A stretch of 64,000 nt of DNA from Sphingopyxis sp. (GCA_017745175.1 JAGHZY010000008.1:39968-103967); one strand, 5' to 3'. Counted from the first letter of the stretch, positions 1-9,810 are shown. Numbers and translations are program-made. Notes: generated from the sequence alone by a model not told the origin.

Positions 1-350
1 CCGACCGTCGGCAGCGAGGCCGAGTGATTGGCATTCTCGCCCGACGCGACGCCGCGGAAATAGACCTGGCTGAAACCGGGCGCGGCGGTCTGGATCGTGA
101 CCGACGGCAGGAATTTGACGACGTCCTGGAATTCCTTGACCTGCAACTCGTCGAGCCGCTCGGTCCCGATCGCGGTGATCGCAAGCGGCACATCCTGCAG
201 ATTCTGTTCGCGCTTCGACGCGGTGACCACGATGTCGCGGTCGTCGTTCGTATTGGCTTGCTGCGCGAGTGCGGTTCCCGACGTGCACAACATCGTGCTG
301 CCGAACAGGAACGCACCGCTCGTGGTCAATACTGCCGATAGTTTCCGCAT
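1..350 (-). CDS. TonB-dependent receptor, N-terminal part (runs off window start)
   Basis: Reverse-strand reading from cat at 348-350 gives MRKLSAVLTTSGAFLFGS...AQQANTNDDRDIVVTASKREQNLQDVPLAITAIG...: signal peptide, TonB-box-like segment and plug-domain start. Confidence 0.85.
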   Translation of the reverse strand, partial: MRKLSAVLTTSGAFLFGSTMLCTSGTALAQQANTNDDRDIVVTASKREQNLQDVPLAITAIGTERLDELQVKEFQDVVKFLPSVTIQTAAPGFSQVYFRGVASGENANHSASLPTV

Positions 351-490
351 GGAATCCCCCTCAAATGACAGTCCTGTGACGGAGAATGACGCGGCGCGGC
401 GCAAGCGCAAGCATTGTTGTGCAGCGCAGCGGCTGTTGGTCGAAAATGTCGCCTGCTGTTGCGCAAAGGCAACGTTTTGTCGTGGCGGGG

Positions 491-2305
491 TCAGCCGAAG
501 GCGGCGGGGACGCCGGGATAGGCCGGCAGGACGGGGCCGAGCGCCTGCTTCAGCGGATCGAGCCATTTTTCATAGGGTTGCCACTGTCCGACGCCGTCGC
601 GGTTGATCGGACGGCGCACCTGTTCGCTCGATGCCGTCCGCACCGCACGCGCATTGGCGTGAAACGCCATGCACGCTTCCTCGAACGGCTGCCCCAGATA
701 GCCGAGCATCGCGCGCACCTCGGCCTCGGGATCGTCGAGCAAGGCCTCGTGGATCACGCGGTGGACGCGGCCCGGCTGCACCGCGTCGATATGCGCCATC
801 AGCCGCACATAATCGCGATAATAGCCGCCGACGTCGGCGAGCCCGTAACTGAACGCCTGCCCCTTGGCATAATGCTGGCGGAAGTTCGAAAAGCAGCAAT
901 CGAGCGGATGGCGCCGCGCGTCTATGATCTTCGCACGCGGCAGGATCAGGCGGATGAAGGCGGTGTAGAGCCAGTTGTTCGGCAGCTTGTCGATGAAGAA
1001 AGGCTTGCCGGTCTTGCGCTGCACCGCCGTACGCTGGAGGAAGGCCGCGCCCAGTCCGGCGAGCCGATCGTGGGGGACCTCGGCCAGCGCCTCGATCCAG
1101 CGGCGGCCGTCGCCCTTCGCCTCGCGGCCGAGCCCGAGCGCGAGCGCGGGAATATCGGGCAGCTCCATCGTGCCCTCGATCGCCGAATGGCAGCTGAGAA
1201 TCTGTTCGATCAGCGTCGATCCGGCACGCGGCATGCCAAGGATGAAGACCGGGTCGGCGGCCGGATCGCCCGCGCCGGCGCGCGAAGCGAAGAATTCGGG
1301 GGTACAGGCGGCGATGATCGCGTCGACCATGGCGCCGGTCTCGGCGGCGCGATAGCCGAGCTGGCCCGACCGGATGGCGTTGCCCGCGGCATAGTGGCCG
1401 AAGGCCGGATCATGCTCCCGCGCATCGTCATAGGCCTTGCCGAGCGCAAAATGCAGGTGAAGCCGGTCGTCGGCGCGTGCGTCACCCTCGGGCTCGGCGG
1501 CGGCAAGGGCGGCCTCCATGGCTTTGCGATCGTCGGCATCGAAGCGGATCGTCTTGAGGTTCGCGAGGCTCCACCAGATTTCGCCGAGGCCCGGATCGGC
1601 GGCAAGCCCGCGGCGATAGGCGGCGATGCTGTCGTCCTGCTGCCCGACGGTCTTGAGCATATGGCCATGGCTCATCCACAGCTTCGCATGATCGGGGAAG
1701 CGCCGCGTCAGCTCCTCATAGAGCGCAAGCGCCTCGTCATAGCCGCCGATCCGGCCGAGCGCCGCGGCGCGCAGGTTTGCGTGCGCCGGATTTTCGGGCT
1801 CCTCGCCGAGCACGGCGTCAAGCATCCCGGCGGCCTCGGCGAAGCGGTTCTGCTTGTAATAGACGGTGGCGAGATTGGCGCGCGCCGCGCCGAAGCCCGG
1901 CGCGAGTTCGAGCGCGCGCGACAACAGTCTTTCGGCATCGTCATAGCGCCCGATGCGCCCCGCGACCTCGGCGAGCATGCGGATCGCCGCGACGTCGGTC
2001 GCATCCTCGCGCAGCCGCCCGCGCAGCGCCGCCTCGGCGTCGGACAGGCGATTCTCGGCGAGCGCGAGCGCGGCGGCGATCATCGCCTCGTCATGGACCG
2101 CCGCCGAAACTGCCGCCAGCGATGCCGCCTGCGCTTCCTCCTCGCGGTTCAGCGCGCGCAGCGCATGCGCGGACAGGCGATGCGCCGCCGCCGAGGTCGG
2201 CACCGCGTCGAGGATCGCCCGCGCCTGTTCGAGCGCGGCGGCGGGCTGGCCATTCAGGAGCTGGCGGGCGTTGGCGAGCGCCTGGTCGAGCGTGACGGTC
2301 GCCAA
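491..2305 (-). CDS. Tetratricopeptide-repeat sulfotransferase family protein
   Basis: 604 aa; N-terminal TPR-like repeats, C-terminal PVFILGMPRAGSTLIEQIL (PAPS 5'-phosphosulfate loop) and DARRHPLDCCFSNF. Confidence 0.88.
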   Translation of the reverse strand: MATVTLDQALANARQLLNGQPAAALEQARAILDAVPTSAAAHRLSAHALRALNREEEAQAASLAAVSAAVHDEAMIAAALALAENRLSDAEAALRGRLREDATDVAAIRMLAEVAGRIGRYDDAERLLSRALELAPGFGAARANLATVYYKQNRFAEAAGMLDAVLGEEPENPAHANLRAAALGRIGGYDEALALYEELTRRFPDHAKLWMSHGHMLKTVGQQDDSIAAYRRGLAADPGLGEIWWSLANLKTIRFDADDRKAMEAALAAAEPEGDARADDRLHLHFALGKAYDDAREHDPAFGHYAAGNAIRSGQLGYRAAETGAMVDAIIAACTPEFFASRAGAGDPAADPVFILGMPRAGSTLIEQILSCHSAIEGTMELPDIPALALGLGREAKGDGRRWIEALAEVPHDRLAGLGAAFLQRTAVQRKTGKPFFIDKLPNNWLYTAFIRLILPRAKIIDARRHPLDCCFSNFRQHYAKGQAFSYGLADVGGYYRDYVRLMAHIDAVQPGRVHRVIHEALLDDPEAEVRAMLGYLGQPFEEACMAFHANARAVRTASSEQVRRPINRDGVGQWQPYEKWLDPLKQALGPVLPAYPGVPAAFG

Positions 2306-2316
2306 ATGCCGCGGCC

Positions 2317-3927
2317 TCAGCTTTTCGCCGCGCGGGCCTTCGCGACCGCCTGCCGCAGCGCGTCATAGCCGATCTGCCCCTGGAACAGCTGGTCGCCGAC
2401 GATCCATGTCGGGGTGGCGTTCAGTTGCAGCTGGGTTGCGATCGCGAGATTGCTGTCGAGCTCGCGCTGGAAGAGCGCCTCGTTGGCGGTCGCATCGGCG
2501 CTCCCGTCAGTGACCACGCCGACCTTCTCCGCCACTGCGGCGATCGCCGCCTTGTCGAGCGACGACGCCCGGAACATCGCGTGGTGGAAGGCGTCATATT
2601 TGCCCTGCCGCGCGGCGGCGAGCGCCATGATCGCGGCGTCGCGGCTCTGCGGCGCGATGATCGGCAGTTCGCGGAACACGACCTTCAGGCGCTTGTCCTC
2701 GCGGATCAGCCGGTCGACGTCGGGGACGCTCGCGCGGCAGAAACCGCACGCATAGTCGGTGAAGACGACCAGCGTGACATCGCCGTCGGCGTTGCCCGCC
2801 CACGCCCCGGCATAGGGTTTTTCGAGCGCGGGGCGGATCGCGTCGATCGCTTTCGCGACCTCGCGGCCGCGCTGCGCCTCGAGCGCCTCGGGAATGATCT
2901 GCGGGTTCGCGCGGATATAGTCGGCAACGACGGTCTCGACCTCGCTCTTGCTCATCCCGCCGCCGAAACGGCCACCGAGCCAGAAGACGAGCGCGAGCAG
3001 GAGAAGTCCGCCCGCCGCCCAGGCCCATGGGCGTGCTGCAACGCCATCCATTCCAGTCCCCTTGATCTGCGGCAGCCGCTGCGCCGGCATCGCCTTGGCA
3101 CCTACAGTTTTTTTCGCCGGCGGCGCAATCGGCGAACGATCGTCCCCTTGCATCGCGTTGGTCGCGCCGGCGGGCGCCGGCTTCGCCATCGCGGGGATCG
3201 CCGCCTCGCCCGCGAACAGCGGCAGGTCGGGCGCGGCGCTCGCGACCGCGGCGGCGGTCGCCTCGGCCTTTTCGCGCGCGAGCAATTGTTCGAGCCCCGA
3301 GGGCGGCGGCGCCAGCTCCTCGCGCGGTGCGGGGAGCAGCTTGCTCGCGGCATCGCCGATACCGTCGCGAAGGCTCTCGCCGCTCGCCTTGGCGATGTCG
3401 ACCACCCCCGCCTTCGTCTTGCCCGCGACTTCGCCGAGCCCGCGTCCGGCCTCGCTCGACAGCTTCCGCGCCTTGTCGCCAAGCGCCATCCTGTCCCACG
3501 CCTCGCCGCTCGCCTTGGCGGCGGCGCGGCCCGCCTGCGCCGACCCGCGCCCTGCGGCGCGTGCGGCGCGCGCCGTGAGCGCGCCGGTCTTCGCGGCGAA
3601 TTCGCGCGAGCGGCGCGGAATTTCCATCGCCTCGACGCGCGCGGGGATGTCCGCGCGCTCGCCGGCGCGGATCGTCCAGTCGGCAAAGGCTTCGGCGCCG
3701 ACCCGGATACGGTCCCACAGTTTCGCCGCGCCCGCCCCGATCGCCTCGGGCTTCACCAGCGGCTCGCGCGGCTTCTCGGGCGCGCTGTAGCGCGTCAGGT
3801 CGATGCCGACGGGGGGCTCGTCCCTGGGCTTCGCCAGACCTTCGTCGCGCTGCGGCGTCCCCATGCCGGACGTCGGCGCGGGGTCGCGCAGCCACGGCTG
3901 GTAATAATCATCTTTATTGTCAGTCAC
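2317..3927 (-). CDS. DsbA/thioredoxin-fold protein with long charged N-terminal region and TM segment
   Basis: C-terminal TLVVFTDYACGFCRASVPDVDRL (CGFC active site) and cis-Pro segment NATPTWIVGDQLFQGQIG; TM segment AWAAGGLLLLALVFWLGG. Confidence 0.85.
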   Translation of the reverse strand: MTDNKDDYYQPWLRDPAPTSGMGTPQRDEGLAKPRDEPPVGIDLTRYSAPEKPREPLVKPEAIGAGAAKLWDRIRVGAEAFADWTIRAGERADIPARVEAMEIPRRSREFAAKTGALTARAARAAGRGSAQAGRAAAKASGEAWDRMALGDKARKLSSEAGRGLGEVAGKTKAGVVDIAKASGESLRDGIGDAASKLLPAPREELAPPPSGLEQLLAREKAEATAAAVASAAPDLPLFAGEAAIPAMAKPAPAGATNAMQGDDRSPIAPPAKKTVGAKAMPAQRLPQIKGTGMDGVAARPWAWAAGGLLLLALVFWLGGRFGGGMSKSEVETVVADYIRANPQIIPEALEAQRGREVAKAIDAIRPALEKPYAGAWAGNADGDVTLVVFTDYACGFCRASVPDVDRLIREDKRLKVVFRELPIIAPQSRDAAIMALAAARQGKYDAFHHAMFRASSLDKAAIAAVAEKVGVVTDGSADATANEALFQRELDSNLAIATQLQLNATPTWIVGDQLFQGQIGYDALRQAVAKARAAKS

Positions 3928-3983
3928 TTGTTGCCCTTGCGCATCGGTATTGGCGATGCGATCCCCGCTTTTCCTGGTTGAAT

Positions 3984-5432
3984 CTAACGTCGTTTGCGCT
4001 CGCGTTCCACCTCGGCGCGAGCCACGAGCGAAATATCCTGTGCACGGATCCAGTCGGACGAGCCCTGCGGCAGGCCCTGCATCGCCAGTTCGGCATTACG
4101 CAGCGCGAGCGCCGACTGTCCACCCTCAAGCTGATAGCGTTCGGCCGAGGCGAGCGCGGCGCGCGCCTGATCGCCCTTGTTCGCATAGACGATGCCGAGC
4201 TGGTACCAGGCGAAGGGATTCTGGTTGTCGAGCGCGACCGCGGTCTTCAGCACCTCTTCGGCCTCGGCATAATTGGCGGGATCCTCGGTCGCGATCAGCG
4301 CATGACCCAGCGTCGCGCTGATCAGCGGCTGCGCGCGCGATTGCGAGACGGCCTTGCGCAGCGGTGGGATCGCTTCCCTTGGCCGCCCCGATTCGAGCAG
4401 CACCTGCCCCTCGAGTTCGAGGAAATAGGGATCGTCCGGGCTCGTCGCGAGCAGGCCTTCGACCTCGGTCAGCGCCTTCTGGGGATAGGCGCTCTTGTGC
4501 CACGCATAGGCGCGCGCATAGCGCGCCGGGACCGTCGTGTTGCTCTCGGGGAATTTGCGCAGCGTGCGTTCGGGCTCGGCGATATAGCCCGACAGCTTCG
4601 CCTTGATCCGCTGGAAGCGCGCCTCGATCTTCGGGTCGGCGGGCTTGCTCCACGCGGGATCGACGACATAGACCTCGCGCAGCGTCTGGATGCGGTCGCC
4701 CGACATCGGGTGGGTGCGGCCATAGGCCTGATCGTCGTCCTGCTTGATCCCGTAACGGAACTCGAGATTCTGGAGCTTCTTGAAAAAGGCGAGGCTGCCG
4801 CGGCCGCTGATCCCCGCCTTCGACAGATATTGCGCGCCTGCGGCGTCGGCGGTCGATTCCTGCACGCGGCTGAACGCGAGGAACTTGCCGAGCGCGGCCT
4901 GCTGGCCCGCCATCATGATTCCCATGCCCGCCTCGCCGCCCCCGGCCGCGATCGCCGCGGCGCCGAGCAGCAGGCTGAGCAGCGAGATGCCGGTCGCCGT
5001 CTTGGCGCCCTCGTTGACGCGGATCGCGTGGCCGCCCATCACATGGCCGAGTTCGTGCGCGAGCACGCCCTGCACCTCTTCGGCGCTGTCGGCGGCCTCG
5101 ATCAGCCCGCTGAAGACATAGATGTCCTGGCTGCCCGCGACGAAGGCGTTGATGCTGCGGTCGCCGAGCAGGTGGACGCGCACCTGTCCCGGCTGGAGCC
5201 CCGCGGCGACGAGCAGCGGATCCATCATGTCCTGGAACAAAGCTTCGGTTTCGGCGTCGCGCAGGATCGATTGCGCCGCCGCCGGCCGCATCGCGACGGC
5301 AAGCATCGCGAGCAGCGTCAGCAGGATACGGAAAACGGAGCGCAGCCCTTGCGCCCCGGACGCGGATTGCGGCGGGAAAGCGGTCATTCCCGCCTCTCTT
5401 GCGCCGCGTGCCTGAACCCCGAGTGAAGCCAT
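3984..5432 (-). CDS. M48 family metalloprotease with C-terminal TPR (BepA-like)
   Basis: HELGHVMGGHA zinc motif plus a C-terminal helical repeat region. Confidence 0.88.
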   Translation of the reverse strand: MASLGVQARGAREAGMTAFPPQSASGAQGLRSVFRILLTLLAMLAVAMRPAAAQSILRDAETEALFQDMMDPLLVAAGLQPGQVRVHLLGDRSINAFVAGSQDIYVFSGLIEAADSAEEVQGVLAHELGHVMGGHAIRVNEGAKTATGISLLSLLLGAAAIAAGGGEAGMGIMMAGQQAALGKFLAFSRVQESTADAAGAQYLSKAGISGRGSLAFFKKLQNLEFRYGIKQDDDQAYGRTHPMSGDRIQTLREVYVVDPAWSKPADPKIEARFQRIKAKLSGYIAEPERTLRKFPESNTTVPARYARAYAWHKSAYPQKALTEVEGLLATSPDDPYFLELEGQVLLESGRPREAIPPLRKAVSQSRAQPLISATLGHALIATEDPANYAEAEEVLKTAVALDNQNPFAWYQLGIVYANKGDQARAALASAERYQLEGGQSALALRNAELAMQGLPQGSSDWIRAQDISLVARAEVERERKRR

Positions 5433-5510
5433 GGGAGCTTATTGGGGTCCAGCGCACGCGGACGCAAGGTCAGCCTGCGATTTCTGCGATCAGTCGCCGC
5501 CGATCGGGTG

Positions 5511-5566
5511 CCGCCCGATCGGCTTGACCGATCAGTTGCCGCCCGATCGGCTTGGCCGATCAGTTA
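5511..5566. repeat. Two tandem 28-bp units containing GATCGGC-NNN-GCCGATC-type hairpins, overlapping the rne stop codon
   Basis: ccgcccgatcggcttgaccgatcagttg followed directly by ccgcccgatcggcttggccgatcagtta. Confidence 0.85.
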
Positions 5567-8208
5567 CCGAACGTACGCTGCCACCAGCCGCGGCGCGGCT
5601 CGCCGTCGGCACCTTCGGCCTGCTCGTCGCCATTGGCGGCGACGGGCTCGGCCTCGCGCGTGGCTTCGGGCGCGGCCTCTGCGGCGACGGCTTTCTTGGC
5701 GCGGCTCGCGCGCTTCTTCGGCGCGGGCTTGGCAGGCTCGGCTTCGGCCGGAGCTTCGGCGGCGGGCGCGTCGGCAACCGGTACGTCGGCGACTTCCGCA
5801 GCCTCGGCTTCGGCAGCCGCGGCCGCCTTGGTCTTGCGTGGTGCGCGTTTGCGCTTCGGCTTTTCTTCGGCAGCCGGGACTTCCTCGGCCACCGGTTCGG
5901 CGGCTTCGACCTCCTCTACCGGAGCGGCTTCGGCTTCGACGACAGCCTCGTCTGCACCGTCGGTCGCGTCGGCCTTCTTGCGGCCGCGTCCGCCACGGCG
6001 GCGGCGCGGTTTGGCCTCGGCTTCCTCGGCGTCCGCTTCGGGAGCGGCCTCGACAGCTTCAACCGCGGCTTCGTTTTCCTCGGCATCGGCGTTGTCGCCA
6101 TCGCGATCCTCGCCGCCTTCGCCGCCTTCGGCGATTTCATTGCCTTCTTCGTCGCGGCGACCGCGGCGGCCACGGCGGCGGCGGCGGCGGCGTTTGCGGC
6201 CTTCGCCATCGGTATCGCCTTCCTCGCGGTCACGCGAACGCGCGGGGCGTTCTTCGGCCGCCTCTTCTTCGGCTTCCTCTTCGTCGTCCTCGGGATAATC
6301 GTCGTCGTCATCCTCGATCGGCGCGATCGGGGCGAAGCTGCGGCGCGCGACCGGCGGCGGACCGCTGACCTCGACCGCCATGCGCGCGCCCTCGGTCTCG
6401 CCGTCGGGCAGGATTTCGACCGTGACGCCGTACAGCTCCTCGATCTCGCGCAGTTCGCGGCGCTTTTCGTTGAGCAGGTAGAAGGTCGCTTCCTGGCTCG
6501 CGCGCAAGGTGATCTTGTTGCCCTTGCCGCGTGCCGCTTCCTCCTCGATCAGCCGCAGCGCGCTGAGACCCGCCGACGAGGCGGTGCGGACGAGGCCGGT
6601 GCCTTCGCAATGCGGGCACGGACGCGTCGAGGCTTCGAGCACGCCGGTGCGCAGGCGCTGGCGGCTCATCTCCATCAGGCCGAAGCCCGAAATGCGGCCG
6701 ACCTGGATGCGCGCGCGGTCGTTCTTCAGCGCATCCTTCATCGCGCGCTCGACCTTGCGGACGTTCGAGCCATGATCCATGTCGATAAAGTCGATCACGA
6801 CAAGGCCCGCCATGTCGCGCAGGCGGAGCTGGCGGGCGATTTCGTGTGCGGCTTCCAAATTGGTGCTGAGCGCGGTCTGTTCGATATTATGTTCGCGCGT
6901 CGACCGGCCCGAGTTGATGTCGATCGACACCAGCGCCTCGGTCGGGTTGATCACCAGATAGCCGCCCGATTTCAGCTGGACGACGGGGTTGAGCATCCCC
7001 GCAAGCTGATCCTCGACGCCGTAGCGCTGATAGAGCGACACGGGATCGGCATATTGTTTCACGCGCCGCGCGTGGCTCGGCATCAGCAGCTTCATGAATT
7101 GCTTCGCGGCCTTGTAGCCCTCGTCACCCTCGACGAGCACTTCCTCGATATCCTTGTGATAGATATCGCGGATCGCGCGCTTCACCAGATCGCTGTCCGA
7201 ATGAATCAGCGCCGGCGCCGAGCTGCCCAGCGTATTTTCGCGAATCTCGTCCCACAGGCGCGCGAGATAGTCGAAGTCGCGCTTGATCTCGACCTTGGTG
7301 CGGCTCATCCCCGCGGTGCGCACGATGCAGCCCATCGTCGGCGGCAGCGCGAGTTCATCGATCATCGCCTTCAGCTTGCGGCGATCGGCGCCGTTCGAAA
7401 TCTTGCGGCTGATCCCGCCGCCGTGCATCGTGTTCGGCATCAGCACGCAATAGCGGCCGGCGAGCGACAGATAGGTGGTGAGCGCGGCGCCCTTGTTGCC
7501 GCGTTCTTCCTTGACGACCTGGACCAGCATCACCTGACGGCGGCGGATGACGTCCTGGATCTTGTAACGGCGGCGCAGCGACATGCGGTTTTCACCGTCT
7601 TCGTCGTCATTGCGGCGGCTGCGTCCGCGGCCGCCCTTGCGATTGTTGTTGCCGCGCCCGCGGCCACGCCCACGGCGGTCGCCGCGGCTGTCCTTGCTTT
7701 CTTCAGAGCCTTCGGCGCCCTCTTCGGCGTCGCCATTCTCGGCATCGCCATTGTCGTCGCGATCATCATGGTCGTCGTGCCCGTCGTCATGATCGTCGCG
7801 GTCGTCGTCGCGATCGGCGCGGCTGTCGCCATTCTCGTCCTCGTCGTGATATTCGACGTCGGCGACATCGCCTTCGAGCTCGTCGAGGTCTTCCTCGGCG
7901 CGCTGCGCGGCGGCGGCGGCATGCTCGGCCTCTTCGCGCAGCAGCGCGTCGCGGTCTTCCTTCGGAATCTGGTAATAGTCGGGGTGGATTTCGCTGAAGG
8001 CGAGGAAGCCGTGGCGATTGCCGCCATATTCGACGAACGCCGCCTGCAGTGACGGTTCGACACGGGTTACCTTGGCCAGATAGATATTGCCCTTGAGCTG
8101 CTTGTGCTCGGCGGACTCGAAATCAAACTCCTCGATTCGGTTGCCCTTGGTGACGGCGACCCGGGTTTCTTCCCGGTGCCGCGCGTCGATCAACATGCGC
8201 GTGGTCAT
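5560..8208 (-). CDS. rne: Ribonuclease E/G
   Basis: Start MTTRMLIDARHREETRVAV at 8208; VVIDFIDMDHGSNVRKVERAMKDALKNDRARIQVGRISGFGLMEMSRQRLR; CPHCEGTG Zn-link; acidic/basic low-complexity C-terminus. Confidence 0.95.
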   Translation of the reverse strand: MTTRMLIDARHREETRVAVTKGNRIEEFDFESAEHKQLKGNIYLAKVTRVEPSLQAAFVEYGGNRHGFLAFSEIHPDYYQIPKEDRDALLREEAEHAAAAAQRAEEDLDELEGDVADVEYHDEDENGDSRADRDDDRDDHDDGHDDHDDRDDNGDAENGDAEEGAEGSEESKDSRGDRRGRGRGRGNNNRKGGRGRSRRNDDEDGENRMSLRRRYKIQDVIRRRQVMLVQVVKEERGNKGAALTTYLSLAGRYCVLMPNTMHGGGISRKISNGADRRKLKAMIDELALPPTMGCIVRTAGMSRTKVEIKRDFDYLARLWDEIRENTLGSSAPALIHSDSDLVKRAIRDIYHKDIEEVLVEGDEGYKAAKQFMKLLMPSHARRVKQYADPVSLYQRYGVEDQLAGMLNPVVQLKSGGYLVINPTEALVSIDINSGRSTREHNIEQTALSTNLEAAHEIARQLRLRDMAGLVVIDFIDMDHGSNVRKVERAMKDALKNDRARIQVGRISGFGLMEMSRQRLRTGVLEASTRPCPHCEGTGLVRTASSAGLSALRLIEEEAARGKGNKITLRASQEATFYLLNEKRRELREIEELYGVTVEILPDGETEGARMAVEVSGPPPVARRSFAPIAPIEDDDDDYPEDDEEEAEEEAAEERPARSRDREEGDTDGEGRKRRRRRRRGRRGRRDEEGNEIAEGGEGGEDRDGDNADAEENEAAVEAVEAAPEADAEEAEAKPRRRRGGRGRKKADATDGADEAVVEAEAAPVEEVEAAEPVAEEVPAAEEKPKRKRAPRKTKAAAAAEAEAAEVADVPVADAPAAEAPAEAEPAKPAPKKRASRAKKAVAAEAAPEATREAEPVAANGDEQAEGADGEPRRGWWQRTFGN

Positions 8209-8867
8209 TATAAACACTCCAAGCGCGCCTCGGCGCGCCATCAAAAAATCCCGCGAACCCTCCTTGCGGAAGGCCGCGGCGGATACGGGTGAATGAAAAA
8301 AAGACGTTATTGCCGAAAGGAGCCTGCGTCCGGTCCTGGACGCGCATGCGGTCCCCAAATCCGGCGACGGCCGGGGCGAAAGCGCCCGCGTCGGGATCTG
8401 AAGAGGGCATGGCAAGCCTCATACGGCATCAACCTGTTACGGGATGAGCGGGCGGGCAGGGCGGGCGCGCAAGCGAACGCCCCGACTGTCCGGTCAACCG
8501 GGTGGACTGGCGGCAGGTCGCCCTTCCCCGCATGTCCGGCACCAAGGCGGCCATGATCCGCATATTCGCGGAGCAGGCCTTCCCCTCAAAAGGCCGGACG
8601 GCACCGGGAACGACACCGTCAGTGATGGCGTGCTAGCATCGGCACGGGCCGACGGCAACCACAACCGCCGCCAAAGATGGTAAGGCTGTCATACTGTTGC
8701 AAGAATGCCATCCGCGCGAATCGCGCGCGACAGGCGAATGGCCTTGCCGTCGCCCGCCTTCCGGCGCGCCATGGCTTATGGCGGATTCACGCTGATCCGC
8801 CGCGGGGGGTGTATGTTTTCCGAATAAGCGCTGGACCATCGTGCGCCGCGCGCGGCATAGACACGCC

Positions 8868-9785
8868 ATGATCCTGCTCGCGCTGTTTGGCATGATTGCG
8901 ACCCCGCCCGCGGCAATGGCGGACGGGCGGGCTACCGGCCCGGCGTTCGGGCGTCCGCGCGCCGGGCTGCATGTTTCCGCGGACTTCCGTGCCAGGCGGC
9001 CCGGAAAAAGATACAGCGTCACCGTCCCGATCGGCAAAGCGAAGCCGTCGGTCGCACTGCCGCGCATCGAAGGCCCCGCCGACGGCCGTCTCCCGCTTGT
9101 CGTGATCGATGCGGGGCATGGCGGGCATGATCCGGGGGCGATTTCGCCGCACGGCGGCAAGCGCGAAAAAGATATCACGCTCGCGATTGCCCGCGCGATC
9201 CGCAGCGATCTGATCGCATCGGGGCGGGCACGCGTCGCGCTCACCCGCGCCGACGACCGTTTCCTCGTGCTCGAGGAACGCTATGGCATCGCGCGGCGGC
9301 TGAAGGCCGACCTGTTCATTTCCGTCCATGCCGACGCCGCGGAAAACAGGGAGGCGAGCGGTGCGTCGATCTACACGCTGTCCGAAGTCGCCTCGGACCG
9401 CGAAGCCGCGCGGCTTGCGGCGCGCGAGAACAGGGCCAATATCATCAACGGCATCGACCTCGGCGCGCACGGCGGCGACGTGTCGGCGATCCTGCTCGAC
9501 CTTGCCCAGCGCGAGACGATGAATGTCGCCTCGGACTTCGCGCGGCTGCTCCGGCGCGAAGCGTCGGACGAGGTCAAATTCCGCACGACGGCGCACCGCT
9601 TCGCCTCTTTCATCGTGCTGAAGGCCCCCGATACCCCGTCGGTGCTGTTCGAGACGGGTTTCCTCTCGAACAAGGATGACGCCGAATTTCTCGCCTCGCC
9701 CGCGGGGCAGAAAAAGGTCGCGCGCGGCGTCCGCGACGCGGTGCAGGTCCATTTCGCGCGGCGGATCGCGGCGCTCGGGCGCTGA
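8868..9785 (+). CDS. N-acetylmuramoyl-L-alanine amidase (Amidase_3)
   Basis: LPLVVIDAGHGGHDPGAISPHGGKREKDITLAIARAI, DLFISVHADAAEN, SVLFETGFLSNKDDAEFL. Confidence 0.92.
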   Translation: MILLALFGMIATPPAAMADGRATGPAFGRPRAGLHVSADFRARRPGKRYSVTVPIGKAKPSVALPRIEGPADGRLPLVVIDAGHGGHDPGAISPHGGKREKDITLAIARAIRSDLIASGRARVALTRADDRFLVLEERYGIARRLKADLFISVHADAAENREASGASIYTLSEVASDREAARLAARENRANIINGIDLGAHGGDVSAILLDLAQRETMNVASDFARLLRREASDEVKFRTTAHRFASFIVLKAPDTPSVLFETGFLSNKDDAEFLASPAGQKKVARGVRDAVQVHFARRIAALGR

Positions 9786-9810
9786 TCGCCGGCAATCACA
9801 GGTTCGCGTC

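Noticed and set aside
386-2368. Long plus-strand ORF (660 aa) opposite the TPR-sulfotransferase
   Set aside because: Antisense shadow ORF typical of high-GC coding DNA: Arg-rich composition, no recognisable domain, and the opposite strand carries clear motifs.
2425-3981. 518-aa plus-strand ORF opposite the DsbA-like gene
   Set aside because: Shadow ORF; Arg-rich, no motifs.
7741-7830. Apparent tandem repeat gtcgtc/gatcgtc in DNA
   Set aside because: Not a non-coding satellite or CRISPR; it encodes the Asp/His-rich insert of RNase E (reported as a protein finding).
5431-8052. 873-aa plus-strand ORF opposite rne
   Set aside because: Antisense to RNase E; hydrophobic/Gly/Val runs are the mirror of acidic coding repeats.
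8630-8840. Possible small RNA or gene in the rne-amidase intergenic region
   Set aside because: No convincing promoter/terminator pair or conserved ORF by eye; cannot be supported without expression or conservation data.
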